This document shows positions 44,818 to 53,309 of a DNA stretch of 64,000 nt, piece after piece. The notes below the pieces were generated by a model. It worked only from the letters and a program-made list of their open reading frames with translations. It made no database searches and was not told the origin of the DNA. The stretch lies in assembly GCF_003337355.1 (NCBI RefSeq), contig NZ_QPJW01000001.1:434001-498000 (forward strand), read 5' to 3'. The translations under genes and the position numbers were made by a program. Within the stretch, counting starts at the first letter, position 1, and each line of letters begins with the position of its first letter. This DNA comes from Fontibacillus phaseoli (lineage in GTDB: Bacteria; Bacillota; Bacilli; Paenibacillales; Paenibacillaceae).

Positions 44818-47800
44818 ATGCCGATCAACAAAGAACTCAAGAAAATTCTAGTCATTGGTTCCGGCCCGATCGTCATCGGCCAAGCGGCGGAGTTCGACTA
44901 CGCCGGTACCCAGGCCTGCCAGGCTCTGAAAGAAGAAGGCGTAGAAGTGGTGCTGATTAACAGTAACCCGGCTACGATCATGACCGACACCAATATGGCG
45001 GATAAAGTATATATCGAACCGATTACGCTGGAGTTTGTCACGCAAATTATTCGCCAGGAGCGCCCGGACGGGCTCCTGCCGACCCTCGGCGGTCAAACCG
45101 GGCTTAATATGGCCGTTGAGCTGGCTCGCGCAGGGGTTCTGGAGCGCGAGAATGTGAAGCTGCTCGGAACGCAGCTTACCTCGATTGAAAAAGCGGAGGA
45201 CCGTGATCTATTCCGGGAACTGATGAAGGAACTGGAGCAGCCGGTGCCGGAGAGCACGGTCATTACGACGGTGGATGAAGCGCTGAGTTTCGCCGAAGAG
45301 ATCGGTTACCCTGTTATCGTCCGTCCGGCTTATACGCTCGGCGGAACCGGCGGCGGCATTTGCGCCACGGTGGAGGAATTGAAAGAAACCGTCGCTTCGG
45401 GAATTCGTTACAGCCCGATCGGCCAGTGCCTGATCGAGAAGTCGATCGCCGGTATGAAGGAAGTCGAATATGAAGTTATGCGCGATGCGAACGACAACTG
45501 CATCGTCGTCTGCAATATGGAGAATTTTGATCCGGTCGGCGTACATACCGGAGACAGTATCGTAGTGGCACCAAGTCAAACGCTGTCCGACCGCGAATAT
45601 CAAATGCTGCGCTCGGCATCGCTCAAAATCATCCGCGCTTTGAACATCGAAGGCGGCTGCAACGTGCAGTTCGCGCTGGATCCGCAAAGCTTCCAGTACT
45701 ATGTCATCGAGGTGAACCCGCGGGTCAGCCGCTCATCGGCATTGGCCTCCAAAGCGACCGGCTACCCGATCGCGAAGATGGCAGCCAAGATCGCAATGGG
45801 CTACACGCTGGACGAAATCGTAAATCCGGTAACTGGTCAGACCTACGCCTGCTTTGAGCCGACACTGGACTATATCGTCAGCAAAATCCCGCGCTGGCCG
45901 TTCGATAAATTCGTTAACGCTAACCGCAAGCTGGGAACGCAAATGAAAGCTACCGGCGAGGTGATGGCTATCGGCCGGACATTTGAAGAATCGATCCACA
46001 AAGCGGTTCGTTCGCTGGAGATCGGCACGCACCGTCTTTACCTGAAAGGTGCGGATCAACTCGACAAGGAAGCGTTGGATCAGCGTTTGATCAAGGCGGA
46101 CGACGAGCGGCTGTTCCTGGTGGCCGAAGCTTTCCGCCGCGGCTACAGCCTGCAGCAAATCCAGGACCTGACGCAGATCGACTGGTGGTTCCTGGACAAA
46201 ATCGAAGGTTTGGTCCAATTCGAGACCAAAATCGCGGCCGAAGCGGAACTGACTTACGAAACGCTGTATGAAGCAAAACGCCTCGGTTTTACGGATCGGG
46301 CGATTGCTGAGCTACGGAGCGTAGGTAAAAAGGGAAGCACGCACCTGACCGAGCAAAGCGTCACGCTGTTCCGCAAGGAGAGAGACCTACGTCCGGTTTA
46401 CAAAATGGTAGACACGTGCGCGGCGGAGTTTGAAGCTTCAACGCCTTACTACTACTCCACGTATGAGACGGAAAATGAAGTCATCCAAACGGAAAAGGAA
46501 AAGATCGTCGTGCTGGGCTCCGGTCCGATCCGGATCGGCCAGGGGATCGAATTCGATTATTCCACCGTACATGCGGTATGGGCGATCCAGAAGGCCGGCT
46601 ACGAGGCCGTTATCATCAACAATAATCCGGAGACGGTGTCGACGGACTTTAATACATCAGACCGCTTGTATTTTGAACCGCTTTTCTTCGAAGACGTCAT
46701 GAACGTCATCGAGCAAGAGAATCCGGTCGGCGTCATCGTCCAGTTCGGCGGCCAGACGGCCATCAACCTGGCGGCGCCATTGCAAGCTGCCGGAGTACGT
46801 ATCCTCGGCACCTCGCTGGAAAGCATCGACGAGGCGGAGGATCGCAAGAAGTTCGAGGCGCTTCTTTCCAGACTGAATATCGCCCAGCCGAAGGGCAGCA
46901 CGGTGACTACGGTGGACGAAGCGGTAGGTACGGCGCAGTCGCTCGGCTACCCGGTACTGGTACGGCCATCCTATGTCCTTGGCGGACGGGCGATGGAAAT
47001 CGTCTACTCCGATAATGAACTCCTGAAATATATGAAGGAGGCCGTCAACATCAATCCGGAGCATCCGGTCCTCATCGACCGCTACATGCTCGGTAAAGAG
47101 GTTGAAGTCGATGCGATTTGCGACGGTGAAACAGTGCTCATCCCGGGCATCATGGAACATGTCGAACGGGCCGGGGTTCACTCGGGAGATTCGATTGCCG
47201 TGTATCCGCCTCAGTACCTTTCTGCTGATCTGAAGGAGAAAATCGTAGATATCACCATAAAAATCGCCAAAGAACTTAAAACGGTCGGCCTGGTTAACAT
47301 CCAGTTCGTCATTTACAAAAACGAAGTGTATGTGATCGAGGTAAATCCGCGTTCCTCACGGACGGTTCCTTTCTTAAGCAAAGTAACGAACATTCCGATG
47401 GCCAATGTGGCCACGAAAGCTATCCTCGGCACGAAGCTGAAAGAGCTGGGTTACGAAGATGGATTGTGGCCGGAAAGTCAACAGGTATCGGTGAAAGTGC
47501 CGGTATTCTCCTTCGCCAAGCTCCGCCGCGTCGAGCCTACGCTCGGACCGGAAATGAAATCTACCGGCGAAGTGATGGGCCGGGATCCACAGTATGCCAA
47601 AGCGTTGTATAAAGGCTTGATCGGAGCAGGCATGAAAATCCCGTCCACGGGCGCTATCATCGCTACGGTTGCGGATAAAGATAAGCAGGAAGCCGTAGAA
47701 CTGCTGCGTGGTTTCTACAACCTGGGCTACAAGATCATTGCTACCGAAGGAACGGCTGCTGCTTTGATTGAAGCGGGTATCCATGTCACCACCGTACACA

Positions 47801-48030
47801 AGCTGACCGAGGGCGTACCGAATATTCTGGATCTGATCCGCAATGGGGAGGCGCACTTCGTGATCAACACGCTGACCAAAGGCAAGGAGCCGGAGCGCGA
47901 TGGCTTCCGGATCCGCAGGGAAGCGGTAGAGAACGGGATTGTGTGCATGACCTCGCTGGATACGGTGCGCGCCTTGCTGAACATGCTGGAGACGATCAAC
48001 TTCTCCTCCCAGGCAATGCCTTCGCTGTAA
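44818..48030 (+). CDS. carB: Carbamoyl-phosphate synthase, large subunit
   Basis: Synthetase subunit of 1070 residues with two homologous ATP-grasp halves ([25 protein letters not shown] at the start and the matching [23 protein letters not shown] near residue 562) and a C-terminal allosteric MGS-like domain ([15 protein letters not shown]). Equivalent to Bacillus pyrAB. ATG at 44818 has AGGAG upstream. It supplies carbamoyl phosphate for PyrB and probably also for arginine synthesis unless a second enzyme exists. Confidence 0.97.
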   Translation: MPINKELKKILVIGSGPIVIGQAAEFDYAGTQACQALKEEGVEVVLINSNPATIMTDTNMADKVYIEPITLEFVTQIIRQERPDGLLPTLGGQTGLNMAVELARAGVLERENVKLLGTQLTSIEKAEDRDLFRELMKELEQPVPESTVITTVDEALSFAEEIGYPVIVRPAYTLGGTGGGICATVEELKETVASGIRYSPIGQCLIEKSIAGMKEVEYEVMRDANDNCIVVCNMENFDPVGVHTGDSIVVAPSQTLSDREYQMLRSASLKIIRALNIEGGCNVQFALDPQSFQYYVIEVNPRVSRSSALASKATGYPIAKMAAKIAMGYTLDEIVNPVTGQTYACFEPTLDYIVSKIPRWPFDKFVNANRKLGTQMKATGEVMAIGRTFEESIHKAVRSLEIGTHRLYLKGADQLDKEALDQRLIKADDERLFLVAEAFRRGYSLQQIQDLTQIDWWFLDKIEGLVQFETKIAAEAELTYETLYEAKRLGFTDRAIAELRSVGKKGSTHLTEQSVTLFRKERDLRPVYKMVDTCAAEFEASTPYYYSTYETENEVIQTEKEKIVVLGSGPIRIGQGIEFDYSTVHAVWAIQKAGYEAVIINNNPETVSTDFNTSDRLYFEPLFFEDVMNVIEQENPVGVIVQFGGQTAINLAAPLQAAGVRILGTSLESIDEAEDRKKFEALLSRLNIAQPKGSTVTTVDEAVGTAQSLGYPVLVRPSYVLGGRAMEIVYSDNELLKYMKEAVNINPEHPVLIDRYMLGKEVEVDAICDGETVLIPGIMEHVERAGVHSGDSIAVYPPQYLSADLKEKIVDITIKIAKELKTVGLVNIQFVIYKNEVYVIEVNPRSSRTVPFLSKVTNIPMANVATKAILGTKLKELGYEDGLWPESQQVSVKVPVFSFAKLRRVEPTLGPEMKSTGEVMGRDPQYAKALYKGLIGAGMKIPSTGAIIATVADKDKQEAVELLRGFYNLGYKIIATEGTAAALIEAGIHVTTVHKLTEGVPNILDLIRNGEAHFVINTLTKGKEPERDGFRIRREAVENGIVCMTSLDTVRALLNMLETINFSSQAMPSL

Positions 48031-48054
48031 TAGAGTAATCATTAAAGTTAATAA

Positions 48055-48088
48055 GCGGCTCCGGATGCTCTTACGGCTTCGGAGCCGC
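48055..48088 (+). other. Intra-operon hairpin between carB and pyrF
   Basis: GCGGCTCCG and CGGAGCCGC form a nine-base perfect stem. No T-tract follows (AAGTATG), so it is not a standard terminator; it may be an RNA stability or processing element. Confidence 0.55.
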
Positions 48089-48111
48089 AAGTATGAACAG
48101 GAGGAGAGGTA

Positions 48112-48849
48112 ATGGCGTTTTTGTATGAACAGGCCGCAGGCCGGCTGATGGTTGCGTTGGATTATCCATCGGCGGAACAAGCCCGGAATCTGATTCAAGA
48201 CCTGGAGGGAATCCCATGCTATATGAAGGTGGGAATGCAGCTTTACTATACCGCGGGGCCCGATTTTGTGAAGGAGTTGAAAGCCAAGGGATACTCGGTT
48301 TTTCTGGATCTGAAACTGCACGACATCCCCAATACGGTAAAAGGCGGGGCGGACAGCCTGACCCGGCTTGGCGTCGATATGTTTAATGTGCATGCATCAG
48401 GCGGACTGAAGATGATGGCCGCGGCCAAAGAAGGCGTACTGTCGGCTCTGGACAGCGAATCTTCGCTGAGAAAGCCGATCCTGATCGGAGTCACTCAGTT
48501 GACCAGTACGAATCAGGAGATGTTGAACCGGGAAATTGGAATTCCGGGCAATGTTGAGCAGTCCGTTCTGTCCTATGCGGCCTTGACCCAGGAAGCGGGT
48601 CTTGACGGCGTCGTTGCTTCTCCGTTGGAAGTACAGGCGATCAAGGGCCGATGCGGGACGTCATTCATCACGGTCACGCCGGGAATCCGCCCGGAGGGGA
48701 GCAGCGCGGGCGACCAATCCCGTACATTAACTCCGGAGGAAGCGATGCGGCAGGGAACGGACTATATCGTTGTCGGCCGCCCGATTACTACCTCACCCCA
48801 GCCGCGCAAGGCTGCTGAATTAATCATTGAGGAGATGATGAAGGCATGA
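48112..48849 (+). CDS. pyrF: Orotidine 5'-phosphate decarboxylase
   Basis: TIM-barrel enzyme of 245 residues forming UMP from OMP. The catalytic Lys-Asp motif is in FLDLKLHDIPNTV, with MVALDYPS at the start and VGRPIT at the phosphate site. ATG at 48112 follows AGGAGGAGAGG. It overlaps pyrE by four bases (ATGA). Confidence 0.97.
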   Translation: MAFLYEQAAGRLMVALDYPSAEQARNLIQDLEGIPCYMKVGMQLYYTAGPDFVKELKAKGYSVFLDLKLHDIPNTVKGGADSLTRLGVDMFNVHASGGLKMMAAAKEGVLSALDSESSLRKPILIGVTQLTSTNQEMLNREIGIPGNVEQSVLSYAALTQEAGLDGVVASPLEVQAIKGRCGTSFITVTPGIRPEGSSAGDQSRTLTPEEAMRQGTDYIVVGRPITTSPQPRKAAELIIEEMMKA

Positions 48850-49487
48850 TCAACACAGACAAGATCGCTAATGAAGTAGCAGGGCGCTTATTGGATATCG
48901 GTGCGGTGGCGCTTCGCCCGCATCAGCCGTTTACATGGACCTCCGGCATCAAATCGCCGATTTATTGCGATAACCGGTTGACGATGTCCTATCCGGATAT
49001 TCGGGATTTGATTGCCGATTCTTTTGCGGAGGTTATCCGTGGAGCCTACCCGGACACCGAGGTGATCGCCGGCACGGCTACAGCGGGCATTCCTCATGCT
49101 GCGTTTGTCTCACAGAAGCTGGGACTACCGATGGCTTATATCCGCGATAAGGCTAAAGGCCATGGCAAAGAAAATCAAATCGAAGGGCTGATCAAGCCGG
49201 GGCAAAAGGTGATCGTCATCGAGGATTTGATCTCGACGGGCGGCAGCTCAATCAAGGCGGCCCAGGCCGTCCGCGAGGCGGGCGGCGAGCCTTTGGCCGT
49301 GCTGGCGATTTTCAGCTACCAGTTGGACAAAGCGGTTCAAGGATTTGAAGAAGCTGGGATCCCGCTGCAATCGTTGTCCAACTACACCGCTTTGATCGAC
49401 GTTGCCATCGAGCGCGGTGAGATCAAACCGGATGATTTGGCTTTATTGAAGTCATGGAGAGAGGACCCAGGTTCGTTTGGGAAGTGA
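48846..49487 (+). CDS. pyrE: Orotate phosphoribosyltransferase
   Basis: Enzyme of 213 residues converting orotate and PRPP into OMP. The PRPP motif VIVIEDLISTGGSSIKA is intact and GTATAGIPHAAFVSQKLGLPMAYIR is typical. ATG at 48846 overlaps the pyrF stop. It is the last gene of the operon, followed by a strong terminator. Confidence 0.97.
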   Translation: MINTDKIANEVAGRLLDIGAVALRPHQPFTWTSGIKSPIYCDNRLTMSYPDIRDLIADSFAEVIRGAYPDTEVIAGTATAGIPHAAFVSQKLGLPMAYIRDKAKGHGKENQIEGLIKPGQKVIVIEDLISTGGSSIKAAQAVREAGGEPLAVLAIFSYQLDKAVQGFEEAGIPLQSLSNYTALIDVAIERGEIKPDDLALLKSWREDPGSFGK

Positions 49488-49507
49488 TCCGACTCCGTTG
49501 ATAAATG

Positions 49508-49541
49508 ACAAGCCCGCAGGAGTAACGCTCTGCGGGCTTGT
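49508..49541. terminator. Bidirectional terminator between pyrE and the GH18 gene
   Basis: ACAAGCCCGCAG and CTGCGGGCTTGT form a 12-base perfect stem with a ten-base loop. It lies between convergent genes and can serve both. Confidence 0.9.
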
Positions 49542-49558
49542 TCCATTATTTGTGAAAA

Positions 49559-51223
49559 TTATTGCGATTTTACCGCCGAGTACTTCTCTGCGTTGCGTAA
49601 GGCGGGCCAAATCTCCGGCGTCTCTCCTCCGATATGCCAATAAGCGAAACCTGCGATGTTCCGGTTCTTTGCCATCCCGTATTTTTCCGACAGGGAGCGG
49701 GATTCTTCCATCCAGATCCGGTGAGCGGTAGCGGAATAGTAGGTTGCCGTGTATTGAGCGAGATCGTAGTTCCATTCCGGTTTGGCGCCTACACGGTTAA
49801 GGCGTTTAATTTGTTCCGCCAAAGTCAAGTCTTCGGATATTAAGGTGTTTCCTTTGTTGTCGATTTCCCAATCCCGCACGTACAAAGGAAGGCCCAAAAG
49901 GACCTTGGAGGCTGGGACCTCTTTCAGCAGAGTATCCAGTCCGTATTGAACCCAGGGCAAGGAGGAGACGGAGCCTGCCTTTCCGCCGGACCAATGCTCG
50001 TCATAACCCATCAAGACGATGTAGTCCGCACTTTTTCCCAACGCGGCATAATCAAAGCCTTCCGTCCAATCGGTTTTGAGATCCGGTGATACGTCAACCG
50101 ACAACTTCATTTTGTTTGCATGCAACTGACGCGCAAGTTCAGTAACAAATGCAGTAAACTTTTTGCGGTCGGATGGTGCTACATTTTCAAAGTCTAGATT
50201 AATCCCGTGAATTCCATTCTTCACGGCAAGGTTTTTGATCTTGGCAATCGCCGCGGCGGTTTTCTCTTGGGACGATAACAGCAATTGTGTGTTTTCCTGA
50301 TTTAAACGGTTGCCGAACAATGCCCATACCTGTTTCCCTTTCTGTTTGGCCCAAGTCGCCAGGGTCGGGTCGCTGTGATCCGAAACACTCCCGTCCTCAT
50401 TTAAGAAAAACCATCTTGGTGAGAGCACATTCACATTCGATTTCAGGACCGACTGTTTATACTGTTCATCGGTTTGGCCGAATTGCCATCCCATCTGGAT
50501 GCCGGGAGCAGCTTTCGCTGAGAGCTTGCGCGACCAGGTGCTGTTCTGCAGAAGACGGTCCAGAATGACCGCGGTCTCTTGCCTTGTCAAAGACCGGTTC
50601 GGGTTAAACCGGCCTGAACTCCCTTTCATGAGGCCGAGATCGGTTATAGCCGAAACGTAGGGGCGAGCCCAAACGGCGATCGAGGAATCATCTTGATATT
50701 CAGCAATAGGTCCGGTTCCTCCGGTCCGCTCATTTAAAATTCGAATTATCCATACCGCCGCTTCCTGCCTTGTTACAGCTTGAAACGGCTCAAAAGCGCC
50801 ATCCCCTTTACCTTCGGTCAACCCCAGTTCGGTCTGCGCTTGGACTCCGGAATAAAACCAATGGTTTTTACGGACATCCTTATAGGAGGGAACCGACGAA
50901 GCAACGGATTCCAGTCCCAGCATGCGATTCATGGTAATGACAAATTCCGCACGGGTAATCGGCTTGGCCGGTGAAAACAGATAGTCCGAAGTCCCGTTCA
51001 TAATCTGTTTGCTATTTAACCTAACAATAGCTTCTCTGGCATAGCTTGACTCAATATCTCTAAAAGGCAATTCCTTACCGGAAACATATGTTTTCGGCTG
51101 AATGATCGCCGATGTTAGTAAGGCAAGTATGAGAAGGGCTGTCTTTACCGGTTTAATAACGCTCCCCTCTTTTCCATATATAATAGCAATCCTCGTAATA
51201 CTAACAAAAATACTAGATTCCAT
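49559..51223 (-). CDS. Secreted GH18 glycosidase with three SLH domains
   Basis: Surface-bound glycoside hydrolase. After a signal peptide (KPVKTALLILALLTSAIIQPKTYVSG) come three SLH repeats (first LPFRDIESSYAREAIVRL, second SYKDVRKNHWFYSGVQ, third AEYQDDSSIAVWARPYV), then a GH18 barrel with active-site GINLDFENV (acid Glu346 counting from the ATG used here) and LMGYDEHWSG. The domain is close to the YaaH/YdhD peptidoglycan-active branch. ATG at 51223 gives 554 residues but no ribosome site and a long N-region; an ATT near 51157 sits right after GAGGGGAG and gives an ideal signal peptide. A TTG at 51307 is less likely. Confidence 0.88.
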   Translation of the reverse strand: MESSIFVSITRIAIIYGKEGSVIKPVKTALLILALLTSAIIQPKTYVSGKELPFRDIESSYAREAIVRLNSKQIMNGTSDYLFSPAKPITRAEFVITMNRMLGLESVASSVPSYKDVRKNHWFYSGVQAQTELGLTEGKGDGAFEPFQAVTRQEAAVWIIRILNERTGGTGPIAEYQDDSSIAVWARPYVSAITDLGLMKGSSGRFNPNRSLTRQETAVILDRLLQNSTWSRKLSAKAAPGIQMGWQFGQTDEQYKQSVLKSNVNVLSPRWFFLNEDGSVSDHSDPTLATWAKQKGKQVWALFGNRLNQENTQLLLSSQEKTAAAIAKIKNLAVKNGIHGINLDFENVAPSDRKKFTAFVTELARQLHANKMKLSVDVSPDLKTDWTEGFDYAALGKSADYIVLMGYDEHWSGGKAGSVSSLPWVQYGLDTLLKEVPASKVLLGLPLYVRDWEIDNKGNTLISEDLTLAEQIKRLNRVGAKPEWNYDLAQYTATYYSATAHRIWMEESRSLSEKYGMAKNRNIAGFAYWHIGGETPEIWPALRNAEKYSAVKSQ

Positions 51224-51269
51224 CAGTGTTAAAATTATGGAAATAAAAATATCAATATCGTAAAATTTC

Positions 51270-51303
51270 TTGTAACTTTTTGGTATGAATTTTCGTTTAT
51301 AAT
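51270..51303 (+). promoter_or_regulatory. Candidate promoter of the ABC cassette
   Basis: A perfect TATAAT at 51298-51303, with TTGTAA at 51270-51275. The spacer is 22 bases, longer than usual, so an activator may be needed. Leader about 95 bases. Confidence 0.45.
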
Positions 51304-51403
51304 GCAAGACGTGAAGACGTGGCGGAGCATTGAAGAGCGGCGTTCGTCAGGCACTTACCGTTTTGGGGCAGCAACAATATGAAACTTAGGAGACCGATAC
51401 AAG

Positions 51404-52246
51404 ATGATGCGATGGCTTCGCAAACCAGTTCAACCTGAAGAAGCTGCAGCGCCTTCCGAAACCGCGGCAGCGGGTGAGGCCGGGGCCGCAGAGGCAGAAC
51501 CGATAACAGAAAAACTTTTGGATGGCGTCTCCCTTCCTGAACGTGTACCTAATGAAGTACAGGAAATGGGGAAAGGTCCTATTTTGACCGTGAGGGAAGT
51601 GCACCGTACTTTTCCCGTGGGCGGCGGAGAAATTCACGTACTGAAAGGCATTAATATGGAGGTCAACCCCGGCCAGCTCGTTATGCTGAAGGGGAGATCC
51701 GGGTCGGGGAAAACAACCCTGCTAAACATGCTGGGAGGGCTGGACCAGCCTTCGTCGGGCGATATTTTGTTCCGCGGTCAGGCGCTGCATCAATTGAACG
51801 ATGACAAACGCACCTTGCTCCGCCGGAATGATATCGGCTTTATTTTTCAGGCTTACGCTTTACTGCCGCTGTTGTCGGCCTGGGAAAATGTCGAACTGTC
51901 TCTACGGATGGCCGGAGTTCCGCCGCAGGAATGGAAGCGCAGGGTAACCCATTGTATGGAGCTTGTCGGCCTCGGCAAGCGGATGTTCCACCGCCCGTTC
52001 GAACTCTCGGGGGGCGAACAGCAGCGGGTGGCAATTGCCAAAGCGATTGCGCACCGGCCTAAATTGTTATTGGCGGATGAGCCGACAGCCAACCTGGATT
52101 CCCAAATGGGTGCGCAGGTCATGGCGGTATTCAAAAATATCATACATACGGAGCAAATGACGATTTGTATGACTACTCACGATCCTACAATCCTGGAGGT
52201 AGCAGACCATGTTTACGAAATGGTGGATGGAAAATTTATCGGGTAA
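51404..52246 (+). CDS. MacB/LolD-type ABC transporter ATPase (first of two)
   Basis: ATPase of 280 residues. An unusual acidic, Ala/Glu-rich N-terminal extension of about 58 residues precedes the nucleotide-binding domain: Walker A GRSGSGKTTLLNML, Q-loop FIFQAYALLPLLSAWENVEL, signature LSGGEQQRVAIAKAI and Walker B LLLADEPTANLDS. The family pairs with FtsX-type permeases that use ATP for mechanotransmission rather than classical import. ATG at 51404 follows TAGGAGA. It overlaps the next gene by 38 bases, so the five genes to 58663 form one operon. Confidence 0.93.
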   Translation: MMRWLRKPVQPEEAAAPSETAAAGEAGAAEAEPITEKLLDGVSLPERVPNEVQEMGKGPILTVREVHRTFPVGGGEIHVLKGINMEVNPGQLVMLKGRSGSGKTTLLNMLGGLDQPSSGDILFRGQALHQLNDDKRTLLRRNDIGFIFQAYALLPLLSAWENVELSLRMAGVPPQEWKRRVTHCMELVGLGKRMFHRPFELSGGEQQRVAIAKAIAHRPKLLLADEPTANLDSQMGAQVMAVFKNIIHTEQMTICMTTHDPTILEVADHVYEMVDGKFIG

Positions 52247-53309
52247 AAAAAGGGGGATTAAGCGGAGTCTGGGCTTGTTAACTTTATGCTTAGCTATCGT
52301 TGCAACGACAGGCTGCGGCTTGCTTCCGAACGAAGATGAGGAAGAGGTTCTGCCGGTCATTACGCCGCCTACCATCTCGAAGAAACCGGATTACGAAGTG
52401 CGTTCGGAGACGATCGAGCTTACCGTAAGCGCCGTAGGAAAGATGATGAGTCAGCGGGAGGAGCCGCTTTATTTTACGGAAGAGGGGCTTCATATTAAAG
52501 AGGTCAAGGTCAAAGCCGGGGACAAAGTCGCCCAAGGCGATGTCCTCATAGTTCTCGACGTGAAGAAATTGCAGATGGATCTGCGCAAGAAGCGCCTCGA
52601 TTTTCGTCAGCAGGAACTTACTATGAAAGAAACGCTGCGCACAAAGGATGAAATGAGCGAGATTGATTTTGATAAAGCATCCATAGTGTTTGAGGAACAG
52701 CAGCAGGAACTGGTCGATCTGGAGCAAAAAATCGCCGATGGCACGCTGAAGGCGCCGTTTGCAGGAACGATTGTATCCATGAGCGCCCAAAAGGGCGGTA
52801 CCGTGAAGGCCTATGAATCGCTCGGCATTATTTCGGATACTTCTTCCCTCGTTGTAGCGGCTTCTTTTGCCAAAGAAGATCTGGAGAAAATTTCCGTCGG
52901 CATGAAGGCAAAAGTAGATATTAATGCAGCGGGAACGTTTGACGGCAAGGTGAAAGTGATGCCGGTGGCAACGAGTTCTTCCGATAACGGAAACAGCGGA
53001 GGCAATGGAACGGGTACTCCTCCGGAAAAAGACTCGATCGACAAGTATTTGATCGTGTCGCTGGATAAATGGCCGAAGGATATTGAACGCGGACGCCAGC
53101 TCAGCGTATCCATCGTGACCCAGCGGAAAGAAAACGCCGTGTTGATTCCGATCTCCGCTCTCCGTTCCATTGGATCGCGTACTTATGTGCAGGTCATTGA
53201 AGAGGACGGAACGAAGCGCGAAGCCGATGTGGAGGTTGGTCTGCAAACCTCGACGGACGTTGAAATCCTTAAAGGGCTTTCGCCGGGGCAGAAAGTAGTG
53301 GGTCGCTAA
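52209..53309 (+). CDS. Membrane-fusion (HlyD/MacA-like) lipoprotein
   Basis: Periplasmic-adaptor-type protein of 366 residues. An N-terminal lipoprotein signal (LLTLCLAIVATTGCG) suggests anchoring to the outer face of the membrane. A lipoyl half-motif (EEGLHIKEVKVKAGDKVAQGDVLIVLD), a coiled-coil hairpin around residues 115-175, the second lipoyl half (LKAPFAGTIVSMSAQKGGTVKAYESLGII) and a beta-barrel domain follow. ATG at 52209 lies inside the previous gene with GGAGGT eight bases upstream. Gram-positive adaptors of this type work with MacB-like permeases. Confidence 0.9.
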   Translation: MFTKWWMENLSGKKRGIKRSLGLLTLCLAIVATTGCGLLPNEDEEEVLPVITPPTISKKPDYEVRSETIELTVSAVGKMMSQREEPLYFTEEGLHIKEVKVKAGDKVAQGDVLIVLDVKKLQMDLRKKRLDFRQQELTMKETLRTKDEMSEIDFDKASIVFEEQQQELVDLEQKIADGTLKAPFAGTIVSMSAQKGGTVKAYESLGIISDTSSLVVAASFAKEDLEKISVGMKAKVDINAAGTFDGKVKVMPVATSSSDNGNSGGNGTGTPPEKDSIDKYLIVSLDKWPKDIERGRQLSVSIVTQRKENAVLIPISALRSIGSRTYVQVIEEDGTKREADVEVGLQTSTDVEILKGLSPGQKVVGR

